Source: Butyrivibrio sp. AE3009
Lineage (GTDB): Bacteria; Bacillota; Clostridia; Lachnospirales; Lachnospiraceae
Assembly (NCBI RefSeq): GCF_000420845.1
Contig: NZ_ATVS01000039.1
Location: 1 to 33,347, forward strand
DNA length: 33,347 nucleotides
Direction: 5' to 3'
This document shows, piece after piece, positions 22,499-31,374 of this stretch; the stretch's first letter is position 1, and every line of letters starts with the position of its first letter. Made by a program: the position numbers and the translations under genes. Below the pieces are notes generated by a model. That model ran no database searches. It was given only the letters and a program-made list of their open reading frames with translations, and had not been told where the DNA came from.

Positions 22499-23668
22499 TC
22501 ACTTTTTATAGTTAACGTAAGCCTCAACCAGTGCCTGCGGATTGGACAGTTCCTGCACCGGAAGTACGTACCCGTCAATGGTTCCAAAGAGGTCCTTGGC
22601 AATTCCCCTACTCTTAACAGAATAACCGATGACCAGCGTCTTAACCCCGCTACTGTAAGCTGCGATAGTACTATGAGTCCTTGCTCCTACAAAAAAGTTG
22701 CAGGCAGCAATATAGCCCTTAAGCTCCTCCGCCGGTGCATCCTCCAGCATCACAACTCTTCCCGTATCTGCAAAAGCCTTGTACAGCTCCCCAAGGGGCT
22801 TCCTGTCATCGCTTCCTGCCCACACCACATGAGGCACCAGAGCAATATTATTATCCGTGTTATCCAATACATAACGGATGAGATTCTTGTAGCACTCCAT
22901 GGTAATTCCCGGTTGCGACTCCCTCTCCTGCACCATGGGACTTAAGTTAATGCCCACCATCTTGCCCGGTATAAAGCCCTCGGGATACTTCTCCGGCGCC
23001 TGAGTCTCAAGCTCAAACGCAGGGTCCTTTCTAAGCACCAGCTTATCCGCAGATAACCCTGCCGACAATAGCGCATCATATGTTATGGACTCACGCGCAA
23101 ATATCTTCTCAAATCCCATCAGATCCTGCAAAAGAGCCTTGTCCTTAAGTGAATCCGGCTCAATAGAACAGCCCCAGAGAATGGTCTCAAATCCCCTCTT
23201 GCGAAAAACATTGTCCGCCAGAATCAGATCCTGTACCATCTCCGGATAACAGTAGTTATCTCCTCCAATTGAGATTGCAAGAGGCTTAACCCCCTCCTGC
23301 TTATAAGCCTTGTACTCCTTGAAAGCAGGCGCAAACCTATATCTCTGGAAGGATTCCCTATCGCCCGTTATCTTGCGCCAGCCGTAGTACAGCACATGAT
23401 TGATAAAATTCCTGTCGATATGCTTCTCCTCCACAATGACGCAGAGTCCCATATCCTCCAGATCCTTGAGGTAATACTTCCTGTCCTGTGCCTCACTGTT
23501 GGTCACAAGAATGACGGGATAAGCCGTGCAGGCTCCGGGAAATTCGCTTTCCTTCCTGAGCCTGTAGATAAGCCTTAAGGTACTGTCAGCAATTGCCTCG
23601 CACCCGTGATTGCCGCTTCCTGCGTGCATATACATGATAATTGGTCTGTTAAGATTAATATTTTCCAA
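22499..23668 (-). CDS. Polysaccharide pyruvyl transferase family protein
   Basis: A 389-residue protein of the polysaccharide pyruvyl transferase family, which adds pyruvate ketals from phosphoenolpyruvate to sugars of surface polysaccharides. Recognisable segments are HAGSGNHGCEAIADST (15-30), SIGGDNYCYPE (133-143), and near the end the ARTHSTIAAYSSGVKTLVIGYSVKSRG stretch with the conserved histidine and a CsaB-like glycosyltransferase-B fold. It lies two bases after the GT2 gene, clearly in the same operon. The pyruvylated sugar cannot be deduced; the negative charge would affect the cell surface or binding of S-layer-type proteins. Confidence 0.9.
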   Translation of the reverse strand: MENINLNRPIIMYMHAGSGNHGCEAIADSTLRLIYRLRKESEFPGACTAYPVILVTNSEAQDRKYYLKDLEDMGLCVIVEEKHIDRNFINHVLYYGWRKITGDRESFQRYRFAPAFKEYKAYKQEGVKPLAISIGGDNYCYPEMVQDLILADNVFRKRGFETILWGCSIEPDSLKDKALLQDLMGFEKIFARESITYDALLSAGLSADKLVLRKDPAFELETQAPEKYPEGFIPGKMVGINLSPMVQERESQPGITMECYKNLIRYVLDNTDNNIALVPHVVWAGSDDRKPLGELYKAFADTGRVVMLEDAPAEELKGYIAACNFFVGARTHSTIAAYSSGVKTLVIGYSVKSRGIAKDLFGTIDGYVLPVQELSNPQALVEAYVNYKK

Positions 23669-23670
23669 GA

Positions 23671-24657
23671 TCAGTTAACTCCCTTAAGTCTTCCGTAGAG
23701 CTTCATATACAGCTCCGGACTTATTCTGAACACCGCAACTTTAAGCTTGTGAGCCGCAGGCAGTGCCGCATAGGCTCCTCTCGTTTTAAGAGCATGTGTT
23801 ATCTGCTCCTTAACCTGCGTAACGGCAAGCCCCGCAATATCCTTGTCCACCTTGCCCTGACCTGCCATTGCCAGTTTCTCTACCACCAGCATAGCAGTCA
23901 TTATCTGACAGGTCGCCAGTGCCACCAGTGTATAGGGCGATATGAACTCCGCTGCCGGCAGTATCCTCTCTTCCGCCATCTTCCAGCAGGTTATCTGGTC
24001 CAGATAGCTCTCCTTGAAGGCCCTGTTCATGGCGCCTTCCGCATTATTCGTGTACACATAGTGCTCCATAGAAATACACCTGATATTTCTCTTCTTCTCC
24101 TGCGCCAGTGCAAAATCCAGCAAAAATATCAGATCCTCGCCAATAGTCAGCCCCTCAGGGAACCTCACCTTCCCCGAGTTCAGAGCCTCCAGGCTAAAGA
24201 GTTTGCCCCACACATGGGTATTGGCATTTAAGATTGAATTCTCTATATATCCGTATCCGCTTATCTTGGACGTACTTCTGTAGCTATCGGTCTCATCCAC
24301 CAGGACCGTGCCCTCATCCGCATACTTAAGGCAGTTATCCAGAAACTCATCCTTAAGCTCATCATCCGAGTCAACGAACACCACGAATCTTCCTGTGGCC
24401 CGCTCAATTCCGATATTCCTTGCATGGGACACTCCGCAGTTCCCGGTATGCACCACCGTAAGCCCGTACTCCCCGGCCAGCTCATCGCAGAGCTCTCCGC
24501 TGCCATCGGTGGAGCCGTCATCCACAAGGATTATCTCCATCTCCCCGTCTTCCACATACTTTTGGTCTAAACAAGATAAGACACACCGCTTAAGTGTGCC
24601 TTTTGCCTGATAAACAGGGATTATTATGCTAAACAAAACTTCTTTTTTATCTCCCAT
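23671..24657 (-). CDS. GT2 family glycosyltransferase
   Basis: A 328-residue GT-A fold enzyme. The N-terminal nucleotide-sugar binding domain shows SIIIPVYQAKGTL (10-22), VDDGSTDGSG (45-54), GVSHARNIGI (75-84) and the metal-binding FVDSDD (94-99). The rest is a variable acceptor domain. It should add one sugar of the repeat unit at the cytoplasmic face. Its ATG shares one base with the TGA of the preceding DUF6056-like gene, so translation is coupled. Donor and acceptor are not predictable. Confidence 0.92.
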   Translation of the reverse strand: MGDKKEVLFSIIIPVYQAKGTLKRCVLSCLDQKYVEDGEMEIILVDDGSTDGSGELCDELAGEYGLTVVHTGNCGVSHARNIGIERATGRFVVFVDSDDELKDEFLDNCLKYADEGTVLVDETDSYRSTSKISGYGYIENSILNANTHVWGKLFSLEALNSGKVRFPEGLTIGEDLIFLLDFALAQEKKRNIRCISMEHYVYTNNAEGAMNRAFKESYLDQITCWKMAEERILPAAEFISPYTLVALATCQIMTAMLVVEKLAMAGQGKVDKDIAGLAVTQVKEQITHALKTRGAYAALPAAHKLKVAVFRISPELYMKLYGRLKGVN

Positions 24658-26036
24658 CAGTACTCTGTCCAGTCCTCTCTCTCAACTCCCGAGACTGTGT
24701 CTAAGTGGAAGTGGCTTGCATAGAAGGTATTGATCCAGTAGTGGTAGTCCGCCTCAATATCCGATACATAGGCCATTGAGAACCTGTTATCCCACTCGGG
24801 GCGAAGCTTTGGCGCATACACGTCAACCTCGCCTGCATCAGCCATCTGCTGGAGGTATGCATCTCTTTCGTCGAACTCTCTCTTGATCCTGGCAAGATTG
24901 GCTCCGTCCTCAATATAGGTCAGCACCAGGAAAATAAGACCGCACATCACAAGTCCCGTATAGGCCGACTCCGACAGCTTCTTGATAACGCTCTCTCTGC
25001 TCTTACTAATAAGCAGTTCCATAGTCGTCACAACCGCCTGGCAAACTCCCGTCATCAGGAAGATGCTTGCTCCGTAGTAGGACCTGAGCTCTGATGAAGG
25101 CACCATGATAAGCGCATAACAGGTAGCTACAAACAACACGCCGAACATGATGATGCTCTTACTCTTTTCCCAAAATTCCTTGACATCCTCGGATAAATAG
25201 AAAATAACCACCAGCCCCAGGATCAGCGCGATCACAAGCACCAGATAATTGTTTTTGATATTGAGTGTTATCTTAAGGAATCTTGCCGCCAGAGCCATCA
25301 GCCCAGTGTGCTCCTCCTCAAGAATGTCCAGCCTTCCGTAGTTACCGGGTGATAAAAGGAGCATTACGAATCCCGCCACAGTTCCCACGAATCCGCTGAC
25401 CATAGGCGCCGTAAGGAAGGACAGGCTCTTTTTCTCATGAAAATACATATAGCCCACAAGGATCAGTTCAAAAAGGATAAGCCCGCCGGAGGTGTTCTCA
25501 TTGCACCAGCCCGCCAGAACTCCCAGTACAAACATCCCTATAGTCCAGGGAATATTACTGCCCGGTTTCTTCCTGTACAGGGTCAGATATCCCATTATTA
25601 TCGTTGTTGTGAACAGATAGTTGCAGGCTCCCGACTCCCAGAACACCGTGTTGCTGATGGCGGGATCAAGCAGCCAGAACATGAGGATTATCAGGGCAAA
25701 GAGCCTTACATCGCTCTCTTTTTTGCCCGATACATTGGAATAAACAAGAAGGGCCAGTCCGGTAAAAGCTGCAGCTGCGCCCACATTAAACACTGCCTTG
25801 GCACCGGTAAAGAGAAAAACTCTCAGCATGAAATGAGCAACGCTCCTACCGGTATGATCGATGTAATGAGCATATTCCTGAGAAAACAGATCAAAGAAGT
25901 TCCCCGCTCCCGCCACCGCATCTCCGTACACTATATCGTCGGACATGTAGGGCGTCAGAAACTCATAGATCATTACCCCCATGAAGGTCACAAATATCAA
26001 TATGTAAAAAAGCGTCTTTCTGACATTCTGTGTCAT
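24657..26036 (-). CDS. DUF6056-type polytopic membrane protein
   Basis: A 459-residue membrane protein with about ten to twelve hydrophobic segments. It resembles the DUF6056 family that accompanies EPS and teichoic-type glycosylation loci; the N-terminal TPYMSDDIVYG and the SNTVFWESGACNYL...GWCNENTSGG segments are typical of it. The acidic residues in the first extracytoplasmic loop and the C-terminal soluble tail recall GT-C fold lipid-linked sugar transferases, so transfer of a sugar outside the membrane is plausible but unproven. It lies 34 bases after the Wzy-like gene and overlaps the next GT2 gene by one base. Confidence 0.75.
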   Translation of the reverse strand: MTQNVRKTLFYILIFVTFMGVMIYEFLTPYMSDDIVYGDAVAGAGNFFDLFSQEYAHYIDHTGRSVAHFMLRVFLFTGAKAVFNVGAAAAFTGLALLVYSNVSGKKESDVRLFALIILMFWLLDPAISNTVFWESGACNYLFTTTIIMGYLTLYRKKPGSNIPWTIGMFVLGVLAGWCNENTSGGLILFELILVGYMYFHEKKSLSFLTAPMVSGFVGTVAGFVMLLLSPGNYGRLDILEEEHTGLMALAARFLKITLNIKNNYLVLVIALILGLVVIFYLSEDVKEFWEKSKSIIMFGVLFVATCYALIMVPSSELRSYYGASIFLMTGVCQAVVTTMELLISKSRESVIKKLSESAYTGLVMCGLIFLVLTYIEDGANLARIKREFDERDAYLQQMADAGEVDVYAPKLRPEWDNRFSMAYVSDIEADYHYWINTFYASHFHLDTVSGVEREDWTEY

Positions 26037-26070
26037 ATTATTCCCCGTTCTTTACTAAGCAAATACTTAC

Positions 26071-27264
26071 TTATTGCGGCTGCTGTGTAGCCTTAAGCTG
26101 CCCACGGACAAGCTGCCACATATACACTCCCAGCACCGGGAGCATGAAATTTCTTCCGATGTAAACCGAAACAAAGGTTGCCTCGATCACCGTATACACC
26201 GACATTGACACCAGCACAACCACGGTCTGCATATCCCTCTTTTTGTAGCAGACATACAGCATCATGGCTATCAGCAGGCATATAAGCACCGTCGGTATTA
26301 TTCCGTACCAGTAAAAGAGTCTTACCCAGCCCATATCGAAATACTCTTCGCTGAGTCTGTCCGAAAAAAGCTTCCAGGTCTCAAGGGAACCGGCATGTCT
26401 TGTGCTTCCTCTGTACAGATCCTGAATCCTGTTATTGAGAATTACGTCCAACTTGTTGATTCTGAGCTCTCTCTTGGTGTCCATATGAAATCTTGGAAGT
26501 TCACTGACACTTGCTGCCCACCATGAGAACACAACGCAGGCGATAGGAGTGATCAGCCCGGCCATAACATATGTTATCCACCATTTCCTTATAGGCTCTG
26601 CAAATCTCACGATCACTGCCATCAAAAGAGTAAACATTCCAATCGCAAGGCTGGTTCTTGATACAGTCACATAATACAGCACCACATTCACGGCAAAGAG
26701 CGCAATGAACTGCCACAGCCCCGCTTTTTTGCCATATATCCATATCCACAAAAGGATCAGTGCATAGGCACAGCCATACAGAGTATTGGGATGGCCAAAG
26801 CCAAATACGTACCTGAGCTCCTGCGCATTATCTCTTCCGTAGTCAGCAACCATACTGACATTACCCAGAATTCCAAACACCGCCAGCAGCACTATCACGG
26901 TAAATCCCGCCATGCATACGTAGAAGGTATATTTCATCGCCCTCTCAAGATCGATGTCGCAGGCTGCCATGGCAAAGGTCGCAAATCTCAGCAGCTCATT
27001 GCGGCCGGTGATCCTGTAGCAGATAAATGTGAACACCCACACTGCCAGAATGATCGCCCATTCCTTGAGGTTATGCTTCTTAAGCAGCACCGCAGCGAAG
27101 GTGAGCAGGAAAGTTATCCTGAATATATGACTCTCCATGGAGAAGACCAGCTCACTTTTCTCCGCTATCATCTCCACCAGCTCCACCAAAAGGGCCAGGT
27201 CAAAGAAGAATCTGGCAATCTTGGTTCTGTTAGTTTCCGTGAAATATCTCATCAAAACGTCCAT
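26071..27264 (-). CDS. Wzy-like polysaccharide polymerase
   Basis: A 397-residue polytopic protein with about ten membrane segments and a large loop near residues 260-310 (SELPRFHMDTKRELRINKLDVILNN...), as in O-antigen/EPS polymerases. The FGHPNTLYGCAYALILLW motif is characteristic of Wzy proteins from Lachnospiraceae and streptococci. It should join flipped repeat units on the outer face. The preceding GT17 gene ends three bases before its ATG. A second possible start, MRYFTETNR four codons in, cannot be excluded. Wzy proteins are very divergent, so the call rests on topology, motif and neighbours. Confidence 0.82.
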   Translation of the reverse strand: MDVLMRYFTETNRTKIARFFFDLALLVELVEMIAEKSELVFSMESHIFRITFLLTFAAVLLKKHNLKEWAIILAVWVFTFICYRITGRNELLRFATFAMAACDIDLERAMKYTFYVCMAGFTVIVLLAVFGILGNVSMVADYGRDNAQELRYVFGFGHPNTLYGCAYALILLWIWIYGKKAGLWQFIALFAVNVVLYYVTVSRTSLAIGMFTLLMAVIVRFAEPIRKWWITYVMAGLITPIACVVFSWWAASVSELPRFHMDTKRELRINKLDVILNNRIQDLYRGSTRHAGSLETWKLFSDRLSEEYFDMGWVRLFYWYGIIPTVLICLLIAMMLYVCYKKRDMQTVVVLVSMSVYTVIEATFVSVYIGRNFMLPVLGVYMWQLVRGQLKATQQPQ

Positions 27265-27267
27265 AGG

Positions 27268-28236
27268 CTATTTCGCAACTTTTCCCCGTCTTATTGTTCT
27301 AAGTATCTTATGATATGCCTTCCTAAGAAACCTCCCCACTGTGATATCCAGCTTGTGTGTAAATCTGGAAAAAGCAGTAATAGGCGGCATTATAAGATAG
27401 CTCAGCTCATCCTTGTTCTCCCTGATATATTCAGGGTAGGACTCATCTATCTCCACCCTCTCAAATCTGGCGTCCCTTCCGAAGATGTCCTGTCCAAGGA
27501 TAAGTCTGTCCATGGTCTCCGCCAGTATCTCTCTGTCGTTGTATTCCTGATGGGCTGCTGCCTTGACCTTGACTCCGATTCGCTCCACCGGATTGGTCTC
27601 ATGATCTCCTCCCATGTAACCGAAGTGCCAGCCTCCGTCCGCAACTCTGACGGACCTCTTGTCGCACACCGACACCAGATCGCGAAGTCTTACGATCCCC
27701 TCCTTAGGAATGTTCTGAAGGGATGTGACCTTGGTTCCAAGCCACTTCCTGTCCTCTTCCTTGATCTTAGGAAAATCGCCCGTTATTGAAAGGAGCTTGC
27801 CCGACTTCTCCTCCATATTGAGGAATGCGTAGAAGTTACGCTGCGCCAGGTGATAGACCTTGGTCGCATCGAAGTTATCGATAATCTCCTTAAGTACCCT
27901 GGGATTTGGGATCTCATCACAATCACCGAATATAATAACATCCGACTGCGTAGCTCCCGCTGCCCTAAGGCCCTTCAGCAGATAGTTCTTCTGGAAGTAG
28001 TCCCTCTCATGGGTCTTGGCGACCTTGGGAGTATCCGTCACCACCACGTACTCTATCTTGTGAAGGAACTCCCTGAAGAGGTGCTTGTTCTTCTCAAAAC
28101 ACAGCTCCTTATCCTCTCCGGAGAAGGTCATGGTGGACTCCTCAATGATGAACTTATCAACGTAAGGATCCAGTATCCTGAGCCTCATCTTAAGTATGTC
28201 TATTTCGTTAAAAAAAGGTATGCAATCGTAAACCAT
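27268..28236 (-). CDS. GT17 family glycosyltransferase
   Basis: A 322-residue enzyme of family 17, related to animal beta-1,4-N-acetylglucosaminyltransferase III, with many bacterial members of unknown acceptor. It shows VYDCIPFFNEIDILKMRL at the N-terminus, a DxD-like FGDCDEIPNP (103-112) and the DGGWHFGYMGG stretch (about 206-216) typical of the family. It should add a sugar, perhaps N-acetylglucosamine, in the cytoplasm. The Shine-Dalgarno site (AGCAGG) is moderate. It is 24 bases after one GT2 gene and three bases before the polymerase gene. The family assignment is firm; the sugar is not. Confidence 0.88.
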   Translation of the reverse strand: MVYDCIPFFNEIDILKMRLRILDPYVDKFIIEESTMTFSGEDKELCFEKNKHLFREFLHKIEYVVVTDTPKVAKTHERDYFQKNYLLKGLRAAGATQSDVIIFGDCDEIPNPRVLKEIIDNFDATKVYHLAQRNFYAFLNMEEKSGKLLSITGDFPKIKEEDRKWLGTKVTSLQNIPKEGIVRLRDLVSVCDKRSVRVADGGWHFGYMGGDHETNPVERIGVKVKAAAHQEYNDREILAETMDRLILGQDIFGRDARFERVEIDESYPEYIRENKDELSYLIMPPITAFSRFTHKLDITVGRFLRKAYHKILRTIRRGKVAK

Positions 28237-28260
28237 AGTTACCTGCTCTTATTCATAAAT

Positions 28261-29328
28261 TCATTTCTTTCTCCTGATCAGACCCTTGATGGTCTGTCTG
28301 AAGCGGAAGCTCCTGCCTGAAGCAAGAAGTTCCTTCATTGGCTTATCCGCCATCATCAGCTTGTGGACAAAAACGCTCTCCTCCGGAGCCCAGTCAGGGA
28401 GCTTGCCCGCAGCATAGGTCCTGTAGAAAGGATCCTCCAAAATAGCGGCCAGGTCTCTTTTCTTGTCACCGCCGGGAATCCCGGAATATATCAGCTTGGC
28501 CACACTAATGCAGCAGGTGAGAGTCTTCCTCTCATCTATAAGCCCCAGGTAAGTATCACCGGACCATTTGGCTGCATACTCATCGAAAGCGCTCCAGGCC
28601 TTGACCTGATTCTCCAGCGCATCGCGATGATATCCCCCTGTAAGTCCGCTGTTATTCTCTCTGTAATAATACAGGATACTGTCAAGATATGCGATGGAAC
28701 CTGCCTTATCCAGTATCTCTGCGGTCTGAAGCAGGTCTTCGCCGTGGTTAAAAGACTTTTCCTCGTGGGAACCGCTCTCCTCTTCCAGTATCCTTGCTGC
28801 CAGCCCCGATGAAATCGCCTTGTTCCACAGGGCATTCAGGGAATCGTTTAACTGCATCAGCTTGTAAAAGGCCGTCTTATCGGAGTAGAGCTTGTTCTCT
28901 TCAAATTCGAAGCCAAACATCCGCTTATCCCTATTGTCATCCGTAGCTGCGTTGTACAATATGACATCCGGTCTTTTCCCTCTCTCGTTAAAAAAGAGAA
29001 TGTAGCGGGTAAGCTCATCTATCAGCTTGTCAGACACCATGTCGTCCACATCTGCAAAAACAAGGTAATCGCCGCTCGCTGCTCTCATGCCCTCCCTGCG
29101 GGCTCTGTAGGCACCGATAGGACCAAAGTGAAGCGCTCTTACACACTCATATTCCTCAGCATATCTGTCGCAGATAGCGGGCGTAACATCCTCGGAGCCG
29201 TTCTCCACCAGGATGACCTCGAGGTTATCTTCCTCTTCGTCCACCTGACACAGAACAGAGCCCATCAGATCGTCTATGTATTTCTCACCGTTGTGAACGG
29301 GCACAATCACCGTAAACTTCACACTCAT
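28261..29328 (-). CDS. GT2 family glycosyltransferase
   Basis: A 355-residue GT-A fold enzyme. It has VIVPVHNGEKYID (7-19), VENGSEDVT (41-49) where most relatives read VDDGSxD, and the metal-binding DVDD at 93-96. I moved the start from the open-frame ATG at 29352 to 29328. There the ATG overlaps the TGA of the DUF5672 gene (ATGA, four bases shared), the N-terminus becomes the usual family start, and AGAGGAG lies eleven bases upstream. It probably adds one repeat-unit sugar. The Asp-to-Glu/Asn change in the donor-binding motif is unusual but tolerated in some GT2 enzymes. Confidence 0.9.
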   Translation of the reverse strand: MSVKFTVIVPVHNGEKYIDDLMGSVLCQVDEEEDNLEVILVENGSEDVTPAICDRYAEEYECVRALHFGPIGAYRARREGMRAASGDYLVFADVDDMVSDKLIDELTRYILFFNERGKRPDVILYNAATDDNRDKRMFGFEFEENKLYSDKTAFYKLMQLNDSLNALWNKAISSGLAARILEEESGSHEEKSFNHGEDLLQTAEILDKAGSIAYLDSILYYYRENNSGLTGGYHRDALENQVKAWSAFDEYAAKWSGDTYLGLIDERKTLTCCISVAKLIYSGIPGGDKKRDLAAILEDPFYRTYAAGKLPDWAPEESVFVHKLMMADKPMKELLASGRSFRFRQTIKGLIRRKK

Positions 29329-30089
29329 GTAATACCGTGCTCCTCTTTCCACTTTCTGGTCTTTCTCCAGAAAAGAAGGGGTCTGATCATCCTCTTAAGG
29401 CGTTTCTTCGGGCTGTAGAATCTGGGATAGCCCTCATTTTCTCCCCACCACTTGTGGAAGATAAAGGGTTCCACGCCCTTATTCTCCGGCAGGGGATGCT
29501 CTCTTCCGAACTGAACCGCCAGCTCGAAGGGCGCCCACCTAAGGCCTTCCTCCTCCATGCGGTTCTTGGAATGACAGCAGATAAAAATATCCTCGTTGTA
29601 GAAGCCGTCATAGACCTTGACCCAGGGCAGGTCGTACTTTTTCGGAAACTCCATAAGCCTCTTGGACCTGATGGATACTGAGTTGCCGACGCGGCAGATA
29701 TTGCCATTGCTGTCCCTGTAAGCATAATCATTCCGGGGAAGCGGCCAGGGAGATCCGATATAGTCGTACTCAAGGAACTCATCTCTCCAGTTCTCCGGAT
29801 GTATAACGAAGCCGTCCGCATGAACTATCAGGGCAAAATCGGTATTAATATGATCCCCCAGTTCGTAGGTCATCTTGTAATTAAATTTGTCAATATTATC
29901 AAGCTTGTCCGTATGTGAATATCTGATATTCTTAGGCAAGTACCAGGGCTTCTTATGAGTTATCAGCACTGCGTCTCCAAACTCAATGCCCCGCATACTG
30001 TACTTCATGGCCTTAACCGTCTCATATATATCAACACTGGTCATGGCCACCAGAGTCACATTCGGAAGTTGTATCTTCTTTTTATCCAT
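29325..30089 (-). CDS. DUF5672 family protein, probable glycosyltransferase
   Basis: A 254-residue protein of the DUF5672 group, which is found in polysaccharide loci and in glycosyltransferase fusions. It shows LPNVTLVAMTSVDIYETVKAM near the start, LIVHADGFVIHPENW with a likely metal-binding HADG, EYDYIGSPWP and NEDIFICCH, in an order that suggests a GT-A fold with a DxD-like site. The ATG is preceded by an AGGA site which overlaps the TAG of the small HTH gene. It likely adds a sugar; direct biochemical evidence for this family is thin as far as I know. Confidence 0.82.
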   Translation of the reverse strand: MDKKKIQLPNVTLVAMTSVDIYETVKAMKYSMRGIEFGDAVLITHKKPWYLPKNIRYSHTDKLDNIDKFNYKMTYELGDHINTDFALIVHADGFVIHPENWRDEFLEYDYIGSPWPLPRNDYAYRDSNGNICRVGNSVSIRSKRLMEFPKKYDLPWVKVYDGFYNEDIFICCHSKNRMEEEGLRWAPFELAVQFGREHPLPENKGVEPFIFHKWWGENEGYPRFYSPKKRLKRMIRPLLFWRKTRKWKEEHGIT

Positions 30090-30095
30090 ATATTC

Positions 30096-30251
30096 CTATT
30101 TAAACAAATACTTATATTTCCTCATCTGCTGTAAAAGAGTTACCGGCCCCGTTATTTCCTTATCTCCCATTTCCCACCTCTCTACCGTAGGTTTGGAAAC
30201 ACCGATGAATTCAGCGAATTCCTTCTGTGTCATGGAGAGCCTGGCTCGCAT
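30096..30251 (-). CDS. Small XRE-type helix-turn-helix protein, 51 residues
   Basis: MRARLSMTQKEFAEFIGVSKPTVERWEMGDKEITGP... is a clear helix-turn-helix of the XRE/Cro type with the recognition helix around residues 18-27. The frame stays open upstream for 15 to 17 more codons (LTITPKSITPAAIKD) with a family-like look, but no ATG, GTG or TTG is there, so the start is either this ATG, which has no Shine-Dalgarno site, or a rare codon such as the CTG at 30296. It lies between a GT11-like gene (41 bases away) and the DUF5672 gene (6 bases). It may be a regulator, a solo antitoxin-like protein or the remnant of a larger gene. It is too short to be seen among ordinary open frames. Confidence 0.65.
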   Translation of the reverse strand: MRARLSMTQKEFAEFIGVSKPTVERWEMGDKEITGPVTLLQQMRKYKYLFK

Positions 30252-30292
30252 ATCTTTGATGGCTGCGGGAGTTATTGATTTAGGTGTAATTG

Positions 30293-31336
30293 TCAGCCGG
30301 CATAAGTCTTAATAATCCCTGTTCTTCTCTGAAGGCTGCGCCAGATCTTTTTCCCATAGAACACACCGTAGATAAGCTTCCTTCTGATATGCTGGAAGAA
30401 AGTTCTCACCTTGCCCGGGCGTACATTTCGTCTTGCATACAGCGCCGAACGCTTCTTGTACTCCTCAAGCTCCTTCCTGCACTCCTCTGCTGAGAAGAGT
30501 CTGCCTTTTTTGTCCTGGTAAGTCAGGAAGGTATATATATTCTGCTCCGAAGACCAGAAACCGTCCGAAATGTTGTGTCTTGCCCAGTACTTGGGAGCAA
30601 TGGCATATTTAAGCTCCGTGCTGGACATAACCGGCATCAGTGAAAAAGAGGAATTGGACAAGATAAGATATCTTGCGTTCTTGATGGTCACATAATCCTT
30701 GCCCATGTCGAAGTGATGACATTCATACTCCGGAAGAACCTTTTTGGCTGCCTCCTCATCCTCGGTGATGATCATGAATCTCATATTGGGATTGATCTTC
30801 TTCATGTTCCCTATGGCATTCAGCCAATAGCGCCTGTCAAGAAACAGCTCCGGACAGCTCGTATACTCGCCGCCGCGCATATTGATAATGCAGAGGTCAT
30901 CTGCTGTGTACTCGTAGGATTCTGCCTCTTCCCTTACATGGAGCCATTCACGGATCTTGTCCCTGTACTTCTCAAAATAGGACTGATCCTGCATATTGCC
31001 GTATACAATGGTGTTATCCTCAACTCCCATGAGCTGTGGATCTGCGCCGCTGATGTAACAGCCGTTGGTCATATCATGAACTGAGTTACCCATAAACAGC
31101 CTGTCATCCTGCTCATGATATATCTTGAACTTCTCCATATCCTCCCTGGGAATCTCAGTGCCCATGTCGATATCCATGAAGTACATTCCCTTGTTGGAAT
31201 GAAAAACATTGCCTATCTGCTCGGGATTCACAAATCCAAAGGGCACGCCCTTTTCCTCAGCGATACATCTGGTCACTATATAGAAAAAGAGTTGGTTCCC
31301 AAGCCCATATCCTTTAATTAATTCGGTTCCTATCAT
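30293..31336 (-). CDS. Divergent GT11-like glycosyltransferase
   Basis: A 347-residue protein with the GT11 plan: GYGLGNQLFFY (9-19), INMRGGEY at 151-158 in place of HxRRGDY, and LSNSSFSLMPVM at 226-237 in place of the usual SNSTFSWW. The GDP-sugar-binding arginine pair is reduced to one and the Asp becomes Glu, so donor use may differ from the true fucosyltransferase at 21555-22487. The C-terminal ~80 residues are basic and helical (LEEYKKRSALYARRN...RRKLIYG), perhaps a membrane-association segment. It starts 38 bases after the ABC exporter gene. Fucosyl transfer is likely but not assured. Confidence 0.8.
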   Translation of the reverse strand: MIGTELIKGYGLGNQLFFYIVTRCIAEEKGVPFGFVNPEQIGNVFHSNKGMYFMDIDMGTEIPREDMEKFKIYHEQDDRLFMGNSVHDMTNGCYISGADPQLMGVEDNTIVYGNMQDQSYFEKYRDKIREWLHVREEAESYEYTADDLCIINMRGGEYTSCPELFLDRRYWLNAIGNMKKINPNMRFMIITEDEEAAKKVLPEYECHHFDMGKDYVTIKNARYLILSNSSFSLMPVMSSTELKYAIAPKYWARHNISDGFWSSEQNIYTFLTYQDKKGRLFSAEECRKELEEYKKRSALYARRNVRPGKVRTFFQHIRRKLIYGVFYGKKIWRSLQRRTGIIKTYAG

Positions 31337-31374
31337 ATTTGCACCAATAAATCTAATACTGATCGGTTGATCTT

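Noticed and set aside
26791..27789. Plus-strand 332-codon open frame across the Wzy-like and GT17 genes
   Set aside because: It spans two well-supported genes in antisense and has no start signals.
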